From: Sterolibacterium sp.
GTDB taxonomy: Bacteria; Pseudomonadota; Gammaproteobacteria; Burkholderiales; Rhodocyclaceae
Length of the DNA stretch: 64,000 bases
Assembly (NCBI GenBank): GCA_028713555.1
Contig: JAQTOA010000001.1
Location: 227,990 to 291,989 of the forward strand
Direction of reading: 5' to 3'
Shown: one piece after another, positions 36,579 through 45,340 of the stretch
Numbering within the stretch: position 1 is the first letter of the stretch
How the letters are laid out: every line of letters begins with the position of its first letter
Program-made: the position numbers and the translations under genes
Notes under the pieces: model-generated
Told to the model about the DNA's origin: nothing
Seen by the model: only the letters and a program-made list of their open reading frames with translations
Databases searched by the model: none

Positions 36579-37730
36579 CTAGGCGTCCTGGAACTGCGCC
36601 TGGATCTCCTTCACTTTCTTTACATTGAACAGCAGCGCAGCCACGCAGTCCTCGTCGAATTTCGAGCGCGACAGCTTGCGCAGCCAGGCAAAGGCCTCCT
36701 CGTTGGTCCACGACGGCTTGTAGGGGCGCTGGCTGGTCAGAGCATCAAAAACATCCGCGACGGCAATGATGCGTGCTTCGAGAGGAATCTCCCCGTCGTG
36801 CAGACCGTGGGGGTAACCGCTGCCATCCATGGTTTCGTGATGCGACTCGGCGATGTGGCGCAAAAGGTCCAGGCCGTCAAGGTGTTCCAGGCCGAAATTC
36901 CTGGCAATCGCCTCGATCATCTCCAGGCCGCGCACCGTGTGTTGTTTCATCTCCTCGCGTTCTGCTTCAGACAACCGGGCGGGTTTGAGCAGGATCCGGT
37001 CGGGTACGGCGAGCTTGCCGATGTCGTGCAGCGGAGCGAACTCGAAGATGCGTTCGATGGCCGCATCGTCGAGCGAGGCGGCGCCGGTCGCCGCCAGATG
37101 CTGGGCGATCAGGCGCGCGTAGCGGGCCATGCGATCGATATGACCACCCGTTTCCGGATCGCGGAAATGCACCATGTCGTGGGCCGTCTTGACCGCGGCG
37201 GCGAGAATTCGCACCGAGAGCATTTCCGCGGTGACGACGGCCGAGATCAGGTGGGCATACACGTCGAGCGTGCGCAACGTTGGCTCGGTCAGTTCGACCG
37301 GGCGACGCGAGTTGAAGAAGATGAATCCCCAGAAAGAGCCGTCGAGATACATCGGGACGGTATAGCTCCAGCGGTATCCCTCCTCGGCGATGATCTTGGT
37401 GTGCAGATGGCGCCCTTGACGGAACAGTTCGAGGTCGTTGACCATGCGCGGCTTGCCGACCCGCAGGATCTCCGCGAGGGATGGCGTATCGGCGAGGCGC
37501 GCTTCGTAGCGCACCAGGTTGTTGCGCCCCGGCGAACTGGCGAGGAAGGTCTTCAGCAGGTCGCTGGCCGGGTCGTACGCGGCGACCGAGATTCGATCCA
37601 CGAGTTCGATCTGCGTGACAAGGGCTTCATGGATAGCCGCCAGTTTCTGGTCGAGCGGCACGCTCTGGTTGAGCGTATCGAGCGGGTCAGCGTGTTTGTA
37701 GAGTTCGCGGTCGGGTTCTGTTTCTGGCAT
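36579..37730 (-). CDS. GAF-like/HD-GYP domain protein (putative c-di-GMP phosphodiesterase)
   Basis: A 383-residue cytosolic protein. Residues 25-165 resemble a GAF sensor (YRWSYTVPMYLDGSFWGFIFFNS). The C-terminal half is an HD-GYP domain with LHDIGKLAV, HHETMDGSGYPHGL and the downstream FDALTSQRPYK. All metal ligands and the GYP triad are intact, unlike the GYM version at 26768. It should degrade c-di-GMP under control of a cytosolic ligand. It is unlinked to its neighbours. Confidence 0.9.
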   Translation of the reverse strand: MPETEPDRELYKHADPLDTLNQSVPLDQKLAAIHEALVTQIELVDRISVAAYDPASDLLKTFLASSPGRNNLVRYEARLADTPSLAEILRVGKPRMVNDLELFRQGRHLHTKIIAEEGYRWSYTVPMYLDGSFWGFIFFNSRRPVELTEPTLRTLDVYAHLISAVVTAEMLSVRILAAAVKTAHDMVHFRDPETGGHIDRMARYARLIAQHLAATGAASLDDAAIERIFEFAPLHDIGKLAVPDRILLKPARLSEAEREEMKQHTVRGLEMIEAIARNFGLEHLDGLDLLRHIAESHHETMDGSGYPHGLHDGEIPLEARIIAVADVFDALTSQRPYKPSWTNEEAFAWLRKLSRSKFDEDCVAALLFNVKKVKEIQAQFQDA

Positions 37731-37864
37731 GCGAGCACACTCCCTGATCTTGTTTTATCTCTGTTACGGCGACCTACATATGGGACACTTTATCAGAAAG
37801 GTGGTGCTGCGGCCCTGGATGCTATTGGAGTAATATCCCCGCATCCTCACCCAGGGAGCAAATC

Positions 37865-38257
37865 ATGGCCGATGCACAGCAAGACCCGCTGGAATTCCTC
37901 AAATCCCTGTGGAGTAGCACGGGATTTACGCCGCCTGGCATGGTGACGCCGACCTTGGACGTGGGCGAACTCGATAAGCGCATCGCCGATCTCAAGGCTG
38001 TCGAAGGCTGGCTGAAAATGAACCTGAACATGCTGCAGATGAGCATCCAGGGGCTGGAGATGCAACGCGCCACACTCTCCGCGCTCCAGACCATGAGTCA
38101 GTCTCAGGGCAGTGCTGAAGCCCCGTCCAATCCCTTTGCCAACCCGGCTCCCAATTCTTCCGCCTGGCCGTGGAATTTCATGCAGCCCGGTGGCGGCGCG
38201 ACAGCGCCCACAGAGCCGGAGCAAGCCAAAACCGATCCCGGAAGAAAGCGTAAATAG
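37865..38257 (+). CDS. phaM: PhaM-like polyhydroxyalkanoate granule/nucleoid protein (short form)
   Basis: A 130-residue protein whose N-terminal 75 residues match the PhaM pattern: PLEFLKSLW, PTLDVGELDKRIADLKAVE, WLKMNLNMLQMSIQGLE and QRATL. PhaM activates PHB synthase and tethers granules to the nucleoid. In Ralstonia PhaM is about 260 residues with a long Lys/Ala-rich DNA-binding tail. Here the tail is short and ends in GRKRK, so chromosome tethering may be weak. GGGAGCAA precedes ATG 37865. It lies beside a 3-hydroxybutyryl-CoA dehydrogenase, which fits butyrate/PHB metabolism. Confidence 0.78.
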   Translation: MADAQQDPLEFLKSLWSSTGFTPPGMVTPTLDVGELDKRIADLKAVEGWLKMNLNMLQMSIQGLEMQRATLSALQTMSQSQGSAEAPSNPFANPAPNSSAWPWNFMQPGGGATAPTEPEQAKTDPGRKRK

Positions 38258-38297
38258 TTATTACGCCACCGTCATTGCCTTGAAAGGCGGATAGGCT

Positions 38298-38330
38298 CTG
38301 ATGCGGTTGGCATCGCGCCGCCCGCATCAG
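38298..38330. terminator. Candidate convergent hairpin between phaM and hbd
   Basis: Perfect 9-bp stem CTGATGCGG (38298-38306) and CCGCATCAG (38322-38330) with a 15-base loop, between two convergent genes. No T-run on either side, so it is a weak bidirectional terminator at best. Confidence 0.35.
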
Positions 38331-38336
38331 AAGGCG

Positions 38337-39188
38337 CTATGAATAATTGTAGAAGCCCCGCCCCGATTTGCGGCCAAGATAACCCGCGGCGACCATTTCC
38401 TTGAGCAGCGGAGCCGGGCGGTACTTGGAATCGTTGAAGCCGTCGTAGAGCACTTCCATTATCGCCAGCAGCGTATCCAGCCCGATCATGTCGGCCAGCG
38501 CCAGCGGGCCAATCGGATGGTTGCACCCGAGCTTCATGCCGGCATCGATATCCTCGGCTGTGGCCAGACCCTCGGCCAAGGCGAGGGTGGCTTCGTTTAT
38601 CATCGGGCAGAGGATGCGGTTGACCACGAAGCCGGGATAGTTCTTTACCGTGATGGGTGTCTTGCCGAGCCGTTTGGCCAGATCTTCGGCCTTGGCATGC
38701 GTCGCGTCGCTGGTTTGCAGGCCGCGGATCAGTTCGACCAGCGCCATCATCGGCACCGGGTTGAAAAAGTGCATGCCGATGAACTTGTCGGGGCGTCCGG
38801 TCGCTGCGGCCATCTTGGTGATCGAAATCGAGGAGGTATTGCTGGCCAGGATGACCTCCGGGCCAAGCAGGGTTTCCACGTTCTTGAGAATATTGAGCTT
38901 GAGTTCGAGGTTCTCGGTTGCCGCTTCGATCACGATGTCGCAATTGCGCAGGTCGGCTTGTTGGGTGCTGCCCTTGATCAGGGCCATCGCCTTGGCTTTC
39001 TGCTCGGCCGTCATCTTTTCCTTTTTGACGAGCCGGTCGAGACTGCCACTGACCGTGGCGATACCGCGCGCCACGGCGGCCTCGTTAATATCTGTCATCA
39101 CTACCGAGATTCCTGCGACTGCGCAGGCTTGGGCGATGCCATTACCCATGGTGCCCGCGCCAATAATACCGGCACATTGAATCGACAT
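38337..39188 (-). CDS. 3-hydroxybutyryl-CoA dehydrogenase
   Basis: A 283-residue stand-alone (S)-3-hydroxyacyl-CoA dehydrogenase. The NAD motif is GAGTMGNG (residues 10-17). The catalytic His is in HFFNPVPMM with NTSSI before it, and the C-terminal LGLRAGxG-like part ends with KSGRGFYNYS. The length is that of Hbd/PaaH enzymes. It oxidises short-chain 3-hydroxyacyl-CoA in butyrate, crotonyl-CoA or aromatic degradation. A GGAAGGAG site lies upstream of ATG 39188. It is single, 206 bp from the HDOD gene, and that gap shows no other gene. Confidence 0.93.
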   Translation of the reverse strand: MSIQCAGIIGAGTMGNGIAQACAVAGISVVMTDINEAAVARGIATVSGSLDRLVKKEKMTAEQKAKAMALIKGSTQQADLRNCDIVIEAATENLELKLNILKNVETLLGPEVILASNTSSISITKMAAATGRPDKFIGMHFFNPVPMMALVELIRGLQTSDATHAKAEDLAKRLGKTPITVKNYPGFVVNRILCPMINEATLALAEGLATAEDIDAGMKLGCNHPIGPLALADMIGLDTLLAIMEVLYDGFNDSKYRPAPLLKEMVAAGYLGRKSGRGFYNYS

Positions 39189-39394
39189 GTTTGCTCCTTC
39201 CTGGTGGTTAAATCGGCTTCGGCCTGCCCAGAACCCGATACCAAGCCCGCTTGGATTGAAAAGGCATCGTCGGCCTCTGGGTTTCGAAAGGAGCGTATTC
39301 TACAGGCATCATTCGACGATGATCAGGCCGAGGCCGGACAGCTTGCAGGTGCTTACTACTTGGAGCAGGACGGCGGAGATTTTCGAGCCGGTAA

Positions 39395-40219
39395 TCAGCC
39401 AGCCAATCTTCCCTCGACGATATCCTGATAATCCTCGTCCGAGAGTCCGAAATGTTTGAGGACGGCATCCTCGAATTTGCTCCATTCGATGTCTTCGCCG
39501 TTGCGCGCCGAGAGATGATGGACGTGTTCGGCAAGATGGCCGATGCCGATGTAGTTGAGCATGTGATCTTCCACTTTGGTTACGTCGAACACCTCGAGTT
39601 CGTGGTGCCTAAGAATCGCTTGGCATAATTCATTCGGCAGGTTCCAGGAACGGGCAAGAAAATAACCGACTGCGGAGTGGTTTGTGCCGACCCCCGCCTC
39701 TTCACAGGCGGTGAAGGACTTGCCCTCTTCGCGGTTGGCGGCAGTCAGGGCATCCTTGTAGCTCGGAAAATGTTGCATCAGCATCGGAATCCCGCAATTA
39801 TGGAACAAGCCGTAACTGTAAGCTTCATCGGCAGGGACACGCAGCTGCTTGGCGATCCGCGCGCAGATCAGCGCCACCTTTTCGGCGGAGTCCCAGAAAC
39901 GTTCGAGCGAAGCTGACGACCTGCCGCCGCTCATGTTGCGTACCACCAGGGCGGTTGCAATGCTGGTCACTTGCTTCAGCCCAAGCAGATGGAGTGCTTG
40001 CGGCACACTGGCCAACTTGCGATCCAGTCCGAAAGCCGCGGAATTGACGGCCTTGATCATCGCCGCAGAGAGACCTACATCGACGGTAATCAACTTGGCA
40101 ATGCGCTTGAAATTCGGTTCCTCTCGGTTTTTTTCCTCCATCAGAGCGGTCACTACTTCGGGACGCGGGGGAATTTGCAAAGAGCCGATTGATAAGATCC
40201 CGATGCTGCCATCCTGCAT
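39395..40219 (-). CDS. HDOD-domain signalling protein
   Basis: A 274-residue protein made almost entirely of an HDOD domain (IPPRPEVVTAL start, AAMIKAVNSAAFG, ALHLLGLKQV, GLFHNCGIPML, HHELE). HDOD proteins are HD-fold proteins without enzymatic metal ligands that act in signal transduction. ATG 40219 is chosen because GGAGGAA lies just upstream; a 30-residue extension to 40309 has no site. It is divergent from the decaheme cytochrome gene and shares its 260-bp promoter region, which holds an FNR box. Confidence 0.85.
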   Translation of the reverse strand: MQDGSIGILSIGSLQIPPRPEVVTALMEEKNREEPNFKRIAKLITVDVGLSAAMIKAVNSAAFGLDRKLASVPQALHLLGLKQVTSIATALVVRNMSGGRSSASLERFWDSAEKVALICARIAKQLRVPADEAYSYGLFHNCGIPMLMQHFPSYKDALTAANREEGKSFTACEEAGVGTNHSAVGYFLARSWNLPNELCQAILRHHELEVFDVTKVEDHMLNYIGIGHLAEHVHHLSARNGEDIEWSKFEDAVLKHFGLSDEDYQDIVEGRLAG

Positions 40220-40334
40220 GAAATTCCTCCTCGGACAGTTCCGCACCGACAAGAAAACGACCGGATATTTAGTGTTAGTATTAGTCGGTACGCGCTCAAT
40301 TATAGCCATAACCCGGGGCTTAGAATCCCTATGG

Positions 40335-40348
40335 TTGACCTAAATCAA
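40335..40348. promoter_or_regulatory. FNR/Anr-type box upstream of mtrA
   Basis: TTGACctaaATCAA matches nine of ten conserved positions of the FNR consensus TTGAT-N4-ATCAA. It lies 132 bp before the decaheme cytochrome start. The 14-base sequence is identical to the box at 45505-45518, upstream of the first OmcA/MtrC-type gene. Confidence 0.7.
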
Positions 40349-40479
40349 GCTACAGGCCGGGTGCCTAAAAGAGAATCGCGTGCGGATGCTTTAGGGTGCG
40401 AGCTCGTTGGCGTAGAGAAGCGGCGCGCGGCGACGGGGTGGCGGAAACAATTGACCAGCTGATGGAAAATGGAAAAAAT

Positions 40480-41439
40480 ATGAAGCGATTGCGACAGTGG
40501 CTGATGGGGTGCGCTTTGATCGGCACATTACTGGGGACGGGTTCAGCGCTTGCGGCGGACGCCCCGGCAGCCGCGGCGAAGGAAGGCAGCGCCAAGGGAG
40601 TCCTGCTCAGAAATGACGAACGCTGCACGGCCTGCCACGACGAGAGCGGATTCCCCCAACTCTATCCGATCGGCAAGACGCGGCATGGCACAGTAGCCGA
40701 CGGCCGCACGCCGACCTGCACCAACTGTCACGGCGAAACCCAGAAACACAGCGAGGGAGAAGGCAACCCGGACATCACCTATGGCAACAAGACCGAAGCC
40801 GAGGTCAAGAACGCCGCCTGCATGGACTGTCACAAGCGCGACGCCAAGCGCTCCCACTGGGAGGGCAGCACCCACCAGGCGCGCAATGTGGCGTGCAGCT
40901 CCTGCCATCAGCTCCACTCGGCCACCGACAAGGTGCGCGACAAGCGCACCCAGCCGGAAGTCTGCTACAAATGCCACAAGGAACAGCGGGCGCAGGCCAA
41001 CCGTCCTTCCCATCACCCGGTGCCGGAAGGCAAGATGGGCTGCTCGGATTGCCACAACGTGCATGGCTCGGCCGGCCCGAAACTGCTGAAGCGCGACAGC
41101 GTGGTGGAAACCTGCTACACCTGCCACATGGAAAAGCGTGGGCCGTTCGTGCATAACCACGAACCGGTCAACGACGATTGCACCACCTGCCACAATCCGC
41201 ATGGCACCACCGCCGAAAGCATGCTCAAGGTGCGCCCGCCCTTCCTTTGCCAGCAGTGTCATACGCCGCATGTGCCGGCCCAGGCCTCGCTGTATGGCCA
41301 AACGCCGACGCCTAACAGCATCGGCTGGAACGGCGCCTCCGTGACCCAGGGGCGCGGCTGTCTTAACTGCCATACGCAGATCCACGGCAGCAACAACCCG
41401 AGTGCAACCAATCCCACACCGCAGTTCCTGTTCCGCTGA
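40480..41439 (+). CDS. mtrA: Periplasmic decaheme cytochrome c, MtrA/DmsE family
   Basis: A 319-residue precursor with a signal peptide (Lys/Arg start, cleavage near ALAAD, about residue 25) and exactly ten CxxCH heme sites: CTACH, CTNCH, CMDCH, CSSCH, CYKCH, CSDCH, CYTCH, CTTCH, CQQCH and CLNCH. Ten hemes in about 300 residues is the MtrA/MtoA/PioA design, a heme wire that sits in an outer-membrane porin. The porin gene follows after 18 bp. ATG 40480 places the signal peptide well; ATG 40462 is possible. With the two OmcA/MtrC lipoproteins it would pass electrons to or from minerals outside the cell. Confidence 0.93.
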   Translation: MKRLRQWLMGCALIGTLLGTGSALAADAPAAAAKEGSAKGVLLRNDERCTACHDESGFPQLYPIGKTRHGTVADGRTPTCTNCHGETQKHSEGEGNPDITYGNKTEAEVKNAACMDCHKRDAKRSHWEGSTHQARNVACSSCHQLHSATDKVRDKRTQPEVCYKCHKEQRAQANRPSHHPVPEGKMGCSDCHNVHGSAGPKLLKRDSVVETCYTCHMEKRGPFVHNHEPVNDDCTTCHNPHGTTAESMLKVRPPFLCQQCHTPHVPAQASLYGQTPTPNSIGWNGASVTQGRGCLNCHTQIHGSNNPSATNPTPQFLFR

Positions 41440-41457
41440 GATCGGGGGCGAATCGAC

Positions 41458-43653
41458 ATGAACCTATCCAACCACGACTTCAGTTTCAAACAACAGCTTT
41501 TGGTCCTCGCCATGCTTGCGGCGTTTCCGGCGGCGCAAGCCGATGAAGCGGCAATCGCGCAACTGAGCAAGCCCGAGACCACCCTCAGCATCGGCGCTGC
41601 CGGCGTTAGCGGCGACAGCCAGGACCGCGCCATCTTTGGGCAATACAACGGCTTTCGCAAGGACAGCGGCCGCCTGCTGCTCGATGCCGATGTCATTCAG
41701 CGTGACGACGCCAGCGGAACCTGGATGATTCTCCAGGGACGCAATCTCGGCCTCGACAACGCCGAACTGGGCGCGACCTACTGGAAGCAGGGCGACTGGA
41801 AAGTTTCGGCGGAATACAATGAGATCACCCGCCACGATCCGCGTACCATCAATAGCGGCCTGCTGAACGCCGGAACCGCGACCCCCAGCGTCAGCTTGGT
41901 TGCACCGGCAGAACTGAACCTTGACACCAAGCGCAAGGGCGTCCTTCTAAGCACCGAAAAATGGCTTACGCCCAGTCTTCAGTTCGAGGCCAGTTTCAAG
42001 AATGAAGACAAGGATGGCGCGCGCCTGTTCGGCCGGGGCATTGCCTGTGGCGCCTTTGCGGAGCCGCGCAACGCCTGCGGCGCTGCTGCGGGGGCGCAGC
42101 TCGCCAATAGCAGCACGGCATTTCTGATGCTCCCCGAGCCGATTCATACCACCACCAAGCAGCTCGAAGCCAAGCTGAACTACTCGGGCGAGAAATTCCT
42201 GTTGAGCGGCGGTTACAACGGTTCGCTGTTCAGCAATTCGAATGGCTCGCTGAATCCCGTGGTGAATGGCAGTTTGTGGAATTCCAGCGGCACGCTGCTG
42301 AGCGCTCCGGGAGCCACTTTGCAGGGTTTCCTGCAACAGCCGATGGCGCTGGCGCCCGACAATGAGGCCCACCAGTTGTACCTTTCCGGCAACTACGCGT
42401 TCACGCCGACGACCCGCGCCACCTTCAAATATGCCTACACCCACGCTACGCAGAACCAGGACTTCGCCGCCCAGGGCCTGACGGGCGCCCCGGCTGGCAT
42501 CAACAATCTCGGCGGCGAAGTGAATACCACGTTGGCCCAGTTTGGCCTGACCGCGCGGCCCATGCCGAAACTCTCGCTGATCGCCAACCTGCGCTACGAA
42601 GACAAGCAGGACAAAACGCCGATCGCCTTGTACAACCTGACCGGACTCGCCACCCCGGCGAATTACTTTACCAACACCCGGTTCTCGTCGGAGAAACTCA
42701 CCGGCAAACTGGAGGCGACTTATCAACTGCCGGACAACTATCGGGCGACCCTGGGCGTGGATTACCAAACCGTCAATCGTGACCGTCCGGTCAATACCAC
42801 GGTCATCGGCGGCCTCTCGGCCTTGCGCGAGGAAACGCGCGAAGAGGGCTATCGCGCCGAACTGCGCCGTACCATGTCCGAAACCCTCAACGCCGGCATC
42901 AGTTACGTGTATGCCAAACGCGAGGGGTCGAGTTGGCTGAGCGTTGCGCCAGGCGCCGGTTTCCCCGCCGTTTCGGATGCCGCCATCTACAATCGTTATG
43001 GCTCCTTCCCGATGACCCTGGAAGATCGCCAGCGCGACAAGGTGAAACTATCCGCGGACTGGACCCCGTTCGAGGCGCTCTCGCTGCAATTCATGCTTGA
43101 AGATGGCAAGGACACGTATACCGGCCCGACCGAAAAGGGCTTGCGTGACACCGGCATGAAATCCTATGGCGTCGATGCCGCCTGGAAAATCTCCGATGCC
43201 TGGAAGCTGACCGGCTATTTGAACCAGGGCAGGCAGACCCTGCATATCGACCATTCCACCGGCTATCTCGCCGAACTGGAAAATATCAACACCAGCATTG
43301 GTTTTGGCGTGCTCGGCAAGCCATCCGCCAAGCTTGAGGTGGGCGGAGATCTGTCGTATCTCGATGACAACAATCACTATCGGCAAGGCATGAGCAACGG
43401 CGCGGCATTGGCTGGAGGCGGCTTGCCGGATGTCAAGTATCGCCTGACCACCCTCAAGCTCTTCGGCAAATACGCACTGGAGAAGAACGTCGACTTTCGT
43501 ATCGACCTGGCGCATCAACGCGCCAGACTTGAGGAGTGGACCTGGGGCTACAACGGCGTTCCGTTCGCCTATTCCGACAACACCAGTGTTGGCCTGCAAC
43601 CCAACCAGAGCGTGACTTACCTCGGGGCCACCTACATTTACCGGATGAGGTAA
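41458..43653 (+). CDS. mtrB: Outer-membrane porin of the decaheme conduit, MtrB/PioB family
   Basis: A 731-residue protein with a signal peptide (cleavage near AAQA, about residue 28) and a long series of alternating beta strands ending in Tyr-x-Tyr-Arg-Met-Arg, typical of an outer-membrane barrel. MtrB proteins wrap MtrA in a 26-strand barrel. Strand motifs such as AELGATYWKQGDWK and the tandem KLxAxYxL segments fit. No N-terminal CxxC pair, which marks some MtrB proteins, is seen. It lies 18 bp after mtrA. I infer function from position, size and barrel pattern. Confidence 0.88.
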   Translation: MNLSNHDFSFKQQLLVLAMLAAFPAAQADEAAIAQLSKPETTLSIGAAGVSGDSQDRAIFGQYNGFRKDSGRLLLDADVIQRDDASGTWMILQGRNLGLDNAELGATYWKQGDWKVSAEYNEITRHDPRTINSGLLNAGTATPSVSLVAPAELNLDTKRKGVLLSTEKWLTPSLQFEASFKNEDKDGARLFGRGIACGAFAEPRNACGAAAGAQLANSSTAFLMLPEPIHTTTKQLEAKLNYSGEKFLLSGGYNGSLFSNSNGSLNPVVNGSLWNSSGTLLSAPGATLQGFLQQPMALAPDNEAHQLYLSGNYAFTPTTRATFKYAYTHATQNQDFAAQGLTGAPAGINNLGGEVNTTLAQFGLTARPMPKLSLIANLRYEDKQDKTPIALYNLTGLATPANYFTNTRFSSEKLTGKLEATYQLPDNYRATLGVDYQTVNRDRPVNTTVIGGLSALREETREEGYRAELRRTMSETLNAGISYVYAKREGSSWLSVAPGAGFPAVSDAAIYNRYGSFPMTLEDRQRDKVKLSADWTPFEALSLQFMLEDGKDTYTGPTEKGLRDTGMKSYGVDAAWKISDAWKLTGYLNQGRQTLHIDHSTGYLAELENINTSIGFGVLGKPSAKLEVGGDLSYLDDNNHYRQGMSNGAALAGGGLPDVKYRLTTLKLFGKYALEKNVDFRIDLAHQRARLEEWTWGYNGVPFAYSDNTSVGLQPNQSVTYLGATYIYRMR

Positions 43654-43696
43654 GCCGGCAGCTTGCAGTTCAACACCATGGTTTGCTTGACCTGGA

Positions 43697-43722
43697 GTTT
43701 CCTTACTATAATGTAAGGAAAC
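43697..43722 (+). promoter_or_regulatory. Perfect palindrome around a -10 element, autoregulatory operator of the TA module
   Basis: GTTTCCTTAC (43697-43706) and GTAAGGAAAC (43713-43722) form a perfect 10-bp inverted repeat around TATAAT, which is the likely -10. A TTGACC at 43687 is 14 bp upstream, short for a -35. The antitoxin starts at 43739. AbrB-type antitoxins bind such palindromes to repress their own operon. Confidence 0.65.
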
Positions 43723-43738
43723 GTATAAGGAGCGACCC

Positions 43739-43984
43739 ATGACAACCGCAACCATGACCAGCAAGGGTCAAATCACCATTCCCGCCTTGGTGCGCGAGGC
43801 ACTAGGCGTGGGGGCCGGCGACCGGGTAGAGTTTGTACAAGTTGAATCCGGTCGCTATGAACTGGTAGCGGCCTCGCGGCCAGTGACTGCCTTGAAGGGA
43901 CTGGCAAGAAAGCCTTCTGCACCAGTGACGATTGAGGCAATGAACAGCGCCATTGCCGCACGTGGGGCCAAGGCGGCACGATGA
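43739..43984 (+). CDS. AbrB/MazE/SpoVT-type antitoxin
   Basis: An 81-residue swapped-hairpin DNA-binding protein (TSKGQITIPALVREALGVGAGDRVEFV in the first 33 residues) with a C-terminal toxin-binding tail. AAGGAGC precedes ATG 43739. It overlaps the PIN-domain toxin gene by ATGA. With the toxin it should bind the palindrome directly upstream. Confidence 0.9.
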   Translation: MTTATMTSKGQITIPALVREALGVGAGDRVEFVQVESGRYELVAASRPVTALKGLARKPSAPVTIEAMNSAIAARGAKAAR

Positions 43985-44382
43985 TCGGGCTGGATACCAA
44001 CGTCCTGATTCGCTATATCGCGCAGGACGATCCCAAGCAGACACCCAAGGCAAATCGACTGATCGAGTCTTTGACGGTTGAAGCGCCGGGCTATGTCGGC
44101 GTGGTTTCGGTGATCGAACTGGTTTGGGTGCTGACGGACTGCTACAAAATGACCAAAGGGGAACTGTGTGAGGTGCTGGAAACCCTGCTGCACACCAAGG
44201 CAATTGTCGTGGCGCACGCCGATATCGTGTGGCAGTCGTTACGCCAGTTCAAGGGAAGCAAGGCCGACTTTGCCGACTGTTTGATCGAGCGATTCGCCCA
44301 TTCTGACGGATGCGATTACACGGCAACTTTTGATCGTGATGCCGCCACGTATTGCGGAATGCGGCTTATTGAATCGTTTTAG
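43981..44382 (+). CDS. vapC: PIN-domain toxin, VapC type
   Basis: A 133-residue PIN-domain ribonuclease. IGLDTNVLIRY carries the first acidic residue (Asp5), SVIELVWVL the Glu, and DFADCLI and TFDRDAA the later Asp residues of the metal site. VapC toxins cleave tRNA or rRNA. Its ATG lies inside the antitoxin stop region (four-base overlap). The gene ends 17 bp before the stop of the convergent hicA. Confidence 0.92.
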   Translation: MIGLDTNVLIRYIAQDDPKQTPKANRLIESLTVEAPGYVGVVSVIELVWVLTDCYKMTKGELCEVLETLLHTKAIVVAHADIVWQSLRQFKGSKADFADCLIERFAHSDGCDYTATFDRDAATYCGMRLIESF

Positions 44383-44398
44383 TCGGCTTGCTCATGAA

Positions 44399-44596
44399 TT
44401 AAAAGTGCTTCGGAAGGCCAGCCTGCTTTAGCACTGCGTTGGCTGTGTGCCTCGACTTGATTTTATGATCGACCGGGAAGCGCACACCGGTATGCGGCGA
44501 AAACCAGATGTCGTGATCTCCCTTGCCGGGTCGTTCAAAGCAACAGCCGGCATCGCGTAATAAGCGAATTAGCTCGGGTGTGAAACTTCCGCCCAT
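44399..44596 (-). CDS. hicA: HicA-type mRNA interferase toxin
   Basis: A 65-residue double-stranded-RNA-binding-fold toxin with the HicA pattern: LIRLLRDAGCCFERPGKGDH, where the His-type catalytic site is DHDIW, then a VDHKIKSRHTANAVLKQAGL tail. Its ATG overlaps the stop of hicB by one base (TAATG). It blocks translation by cutting mRNA unless bound by the antitoxin. It lies tail to tail with vapC. Confidence 0.87.
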   Translation of the reverse strand: MGGSFTPELIRLLRDAGCCFERPGKGDHDIWFSPHTGVRFPVDHKIKSRHTANAVLKQAGLPKHF

Positions 44597-44832
44597 TAGT
44601 GCGCGGTTCGGTGAGCAACGGAGAATTTACGCGCCAACAACTCAAACGGTACTTCAGGGCCATCAGGGTAGCCATTGACATCCAGCAATTCTGGCACCAT
44701 GGAGTCCAGTTTTACTGATAAAGCTTCCAGCGTTTCTGCCTCAGTGGCAAGCCCCGGTACGTCATCAGACGTGGCTACCCAAACTTCGGCTTCCGGGTCC
44801 CATTCAGCCCGAATAAAAAGAATCTTGGTCAT
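44596..44832 (-). CDS. hicB: HicB-like antitoxin (DUF1902 type)
   Basis: A 78-residue protein with the HicB partial RNase H fold: AEWDPEAEVWVATSDDVPGL, then LEALSVKLDSMVPELLD. There is no separate C-terminal helix-turn-helix or ribbon-helix-helix, as in DUF1902-type antitoxins. GGAG precedes ATG 44832. Here the antitoxin precedes the toxin. The 148 bp upstream hold its promoter; nothing else is recognised there. Confidence 0.85.
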   Translation of the reverse strand: MTKILFIRAEWDPEAEVWVATSDDVPGLATEAETLEALSVKLDSMVPELLDVNGYPDGPEVPFELLARKFSVAHRTAH

Positions 44833-44980
44833 GAATACTCCAGTTTAGTTGGCGCCAATTTCATTGTACGCCAGGTAGCCAAGCTTCAATTGCTACGATC
44901 CCAAGCCTTCTCAGTATAAGCGTCTCCGGTCGGTGCGTTTACTCTCGCCAGACCCAGCCGGCCAAAGCATTGGCTAGATA

Positions 44981-45340
44981 CTATTCCTTCGCGACCACCA
45001 CCTTGTCGACGAAAGAAATGATCGGGAAATCGCGGTTGAGGGTATTACTGTGGAAGTTGGTCATCAGCATGCCCTCTGCGAAACGCACCATATCGCCTTT
45101 TTTCACCGTCACTGTGGGGGCGGCGACCCAGAGAGTTTTCTTGTCCTGGGCCACCTCCAGATAGGTATATTGGGGCACGTTGATGACGTTGAGCACCTTG
45201 CCCTTCTGCGGCAACTGCGCTGCGGGCGCCGTTTGAGCCGGCTTCTTGGCATCCATGGCGGGGTGGCCGGGCGGCACATCGGCGGCGATGGCGGCAGCGG
45301 AAAACACGGCCAGAACGAGCAGGGCGGAATGGGATTTCAT
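44981..45340 (-). CDS. NrfJ-like small periplasmic protein
   Basis: A 119-residue protein with a signal peptide (cleavage near AIAAD, about residue 22). The mature part resembles NrfJ-type OB-fold proteins found beside multiheme cytochromes: GKVLNVINVPQYTYLEV, KTLWVAAPTVTVKKGD and FHSNTLNRDF. ATG 45340 is chosen because it is followed by the signal peptide; the longer frame upstream has none. It is divergent from the first OmcA/MtrC-type gene and could share its FNR box. Its role is not known, perhaps in cytochrome assembly or metal binding. Confidence 0.7.
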   Translation of the reverse strand: MKSHSALLVLAVFSAAAIAADVPPGHPAMDAKKPAQTAPAAQLPQKGKVLNVINVPQYTYLEVAQDKKTLWVAAPTVTVKKGDMVRFAEGMLMTNFHSNTLNRDFPIISFVDKVVVAKE

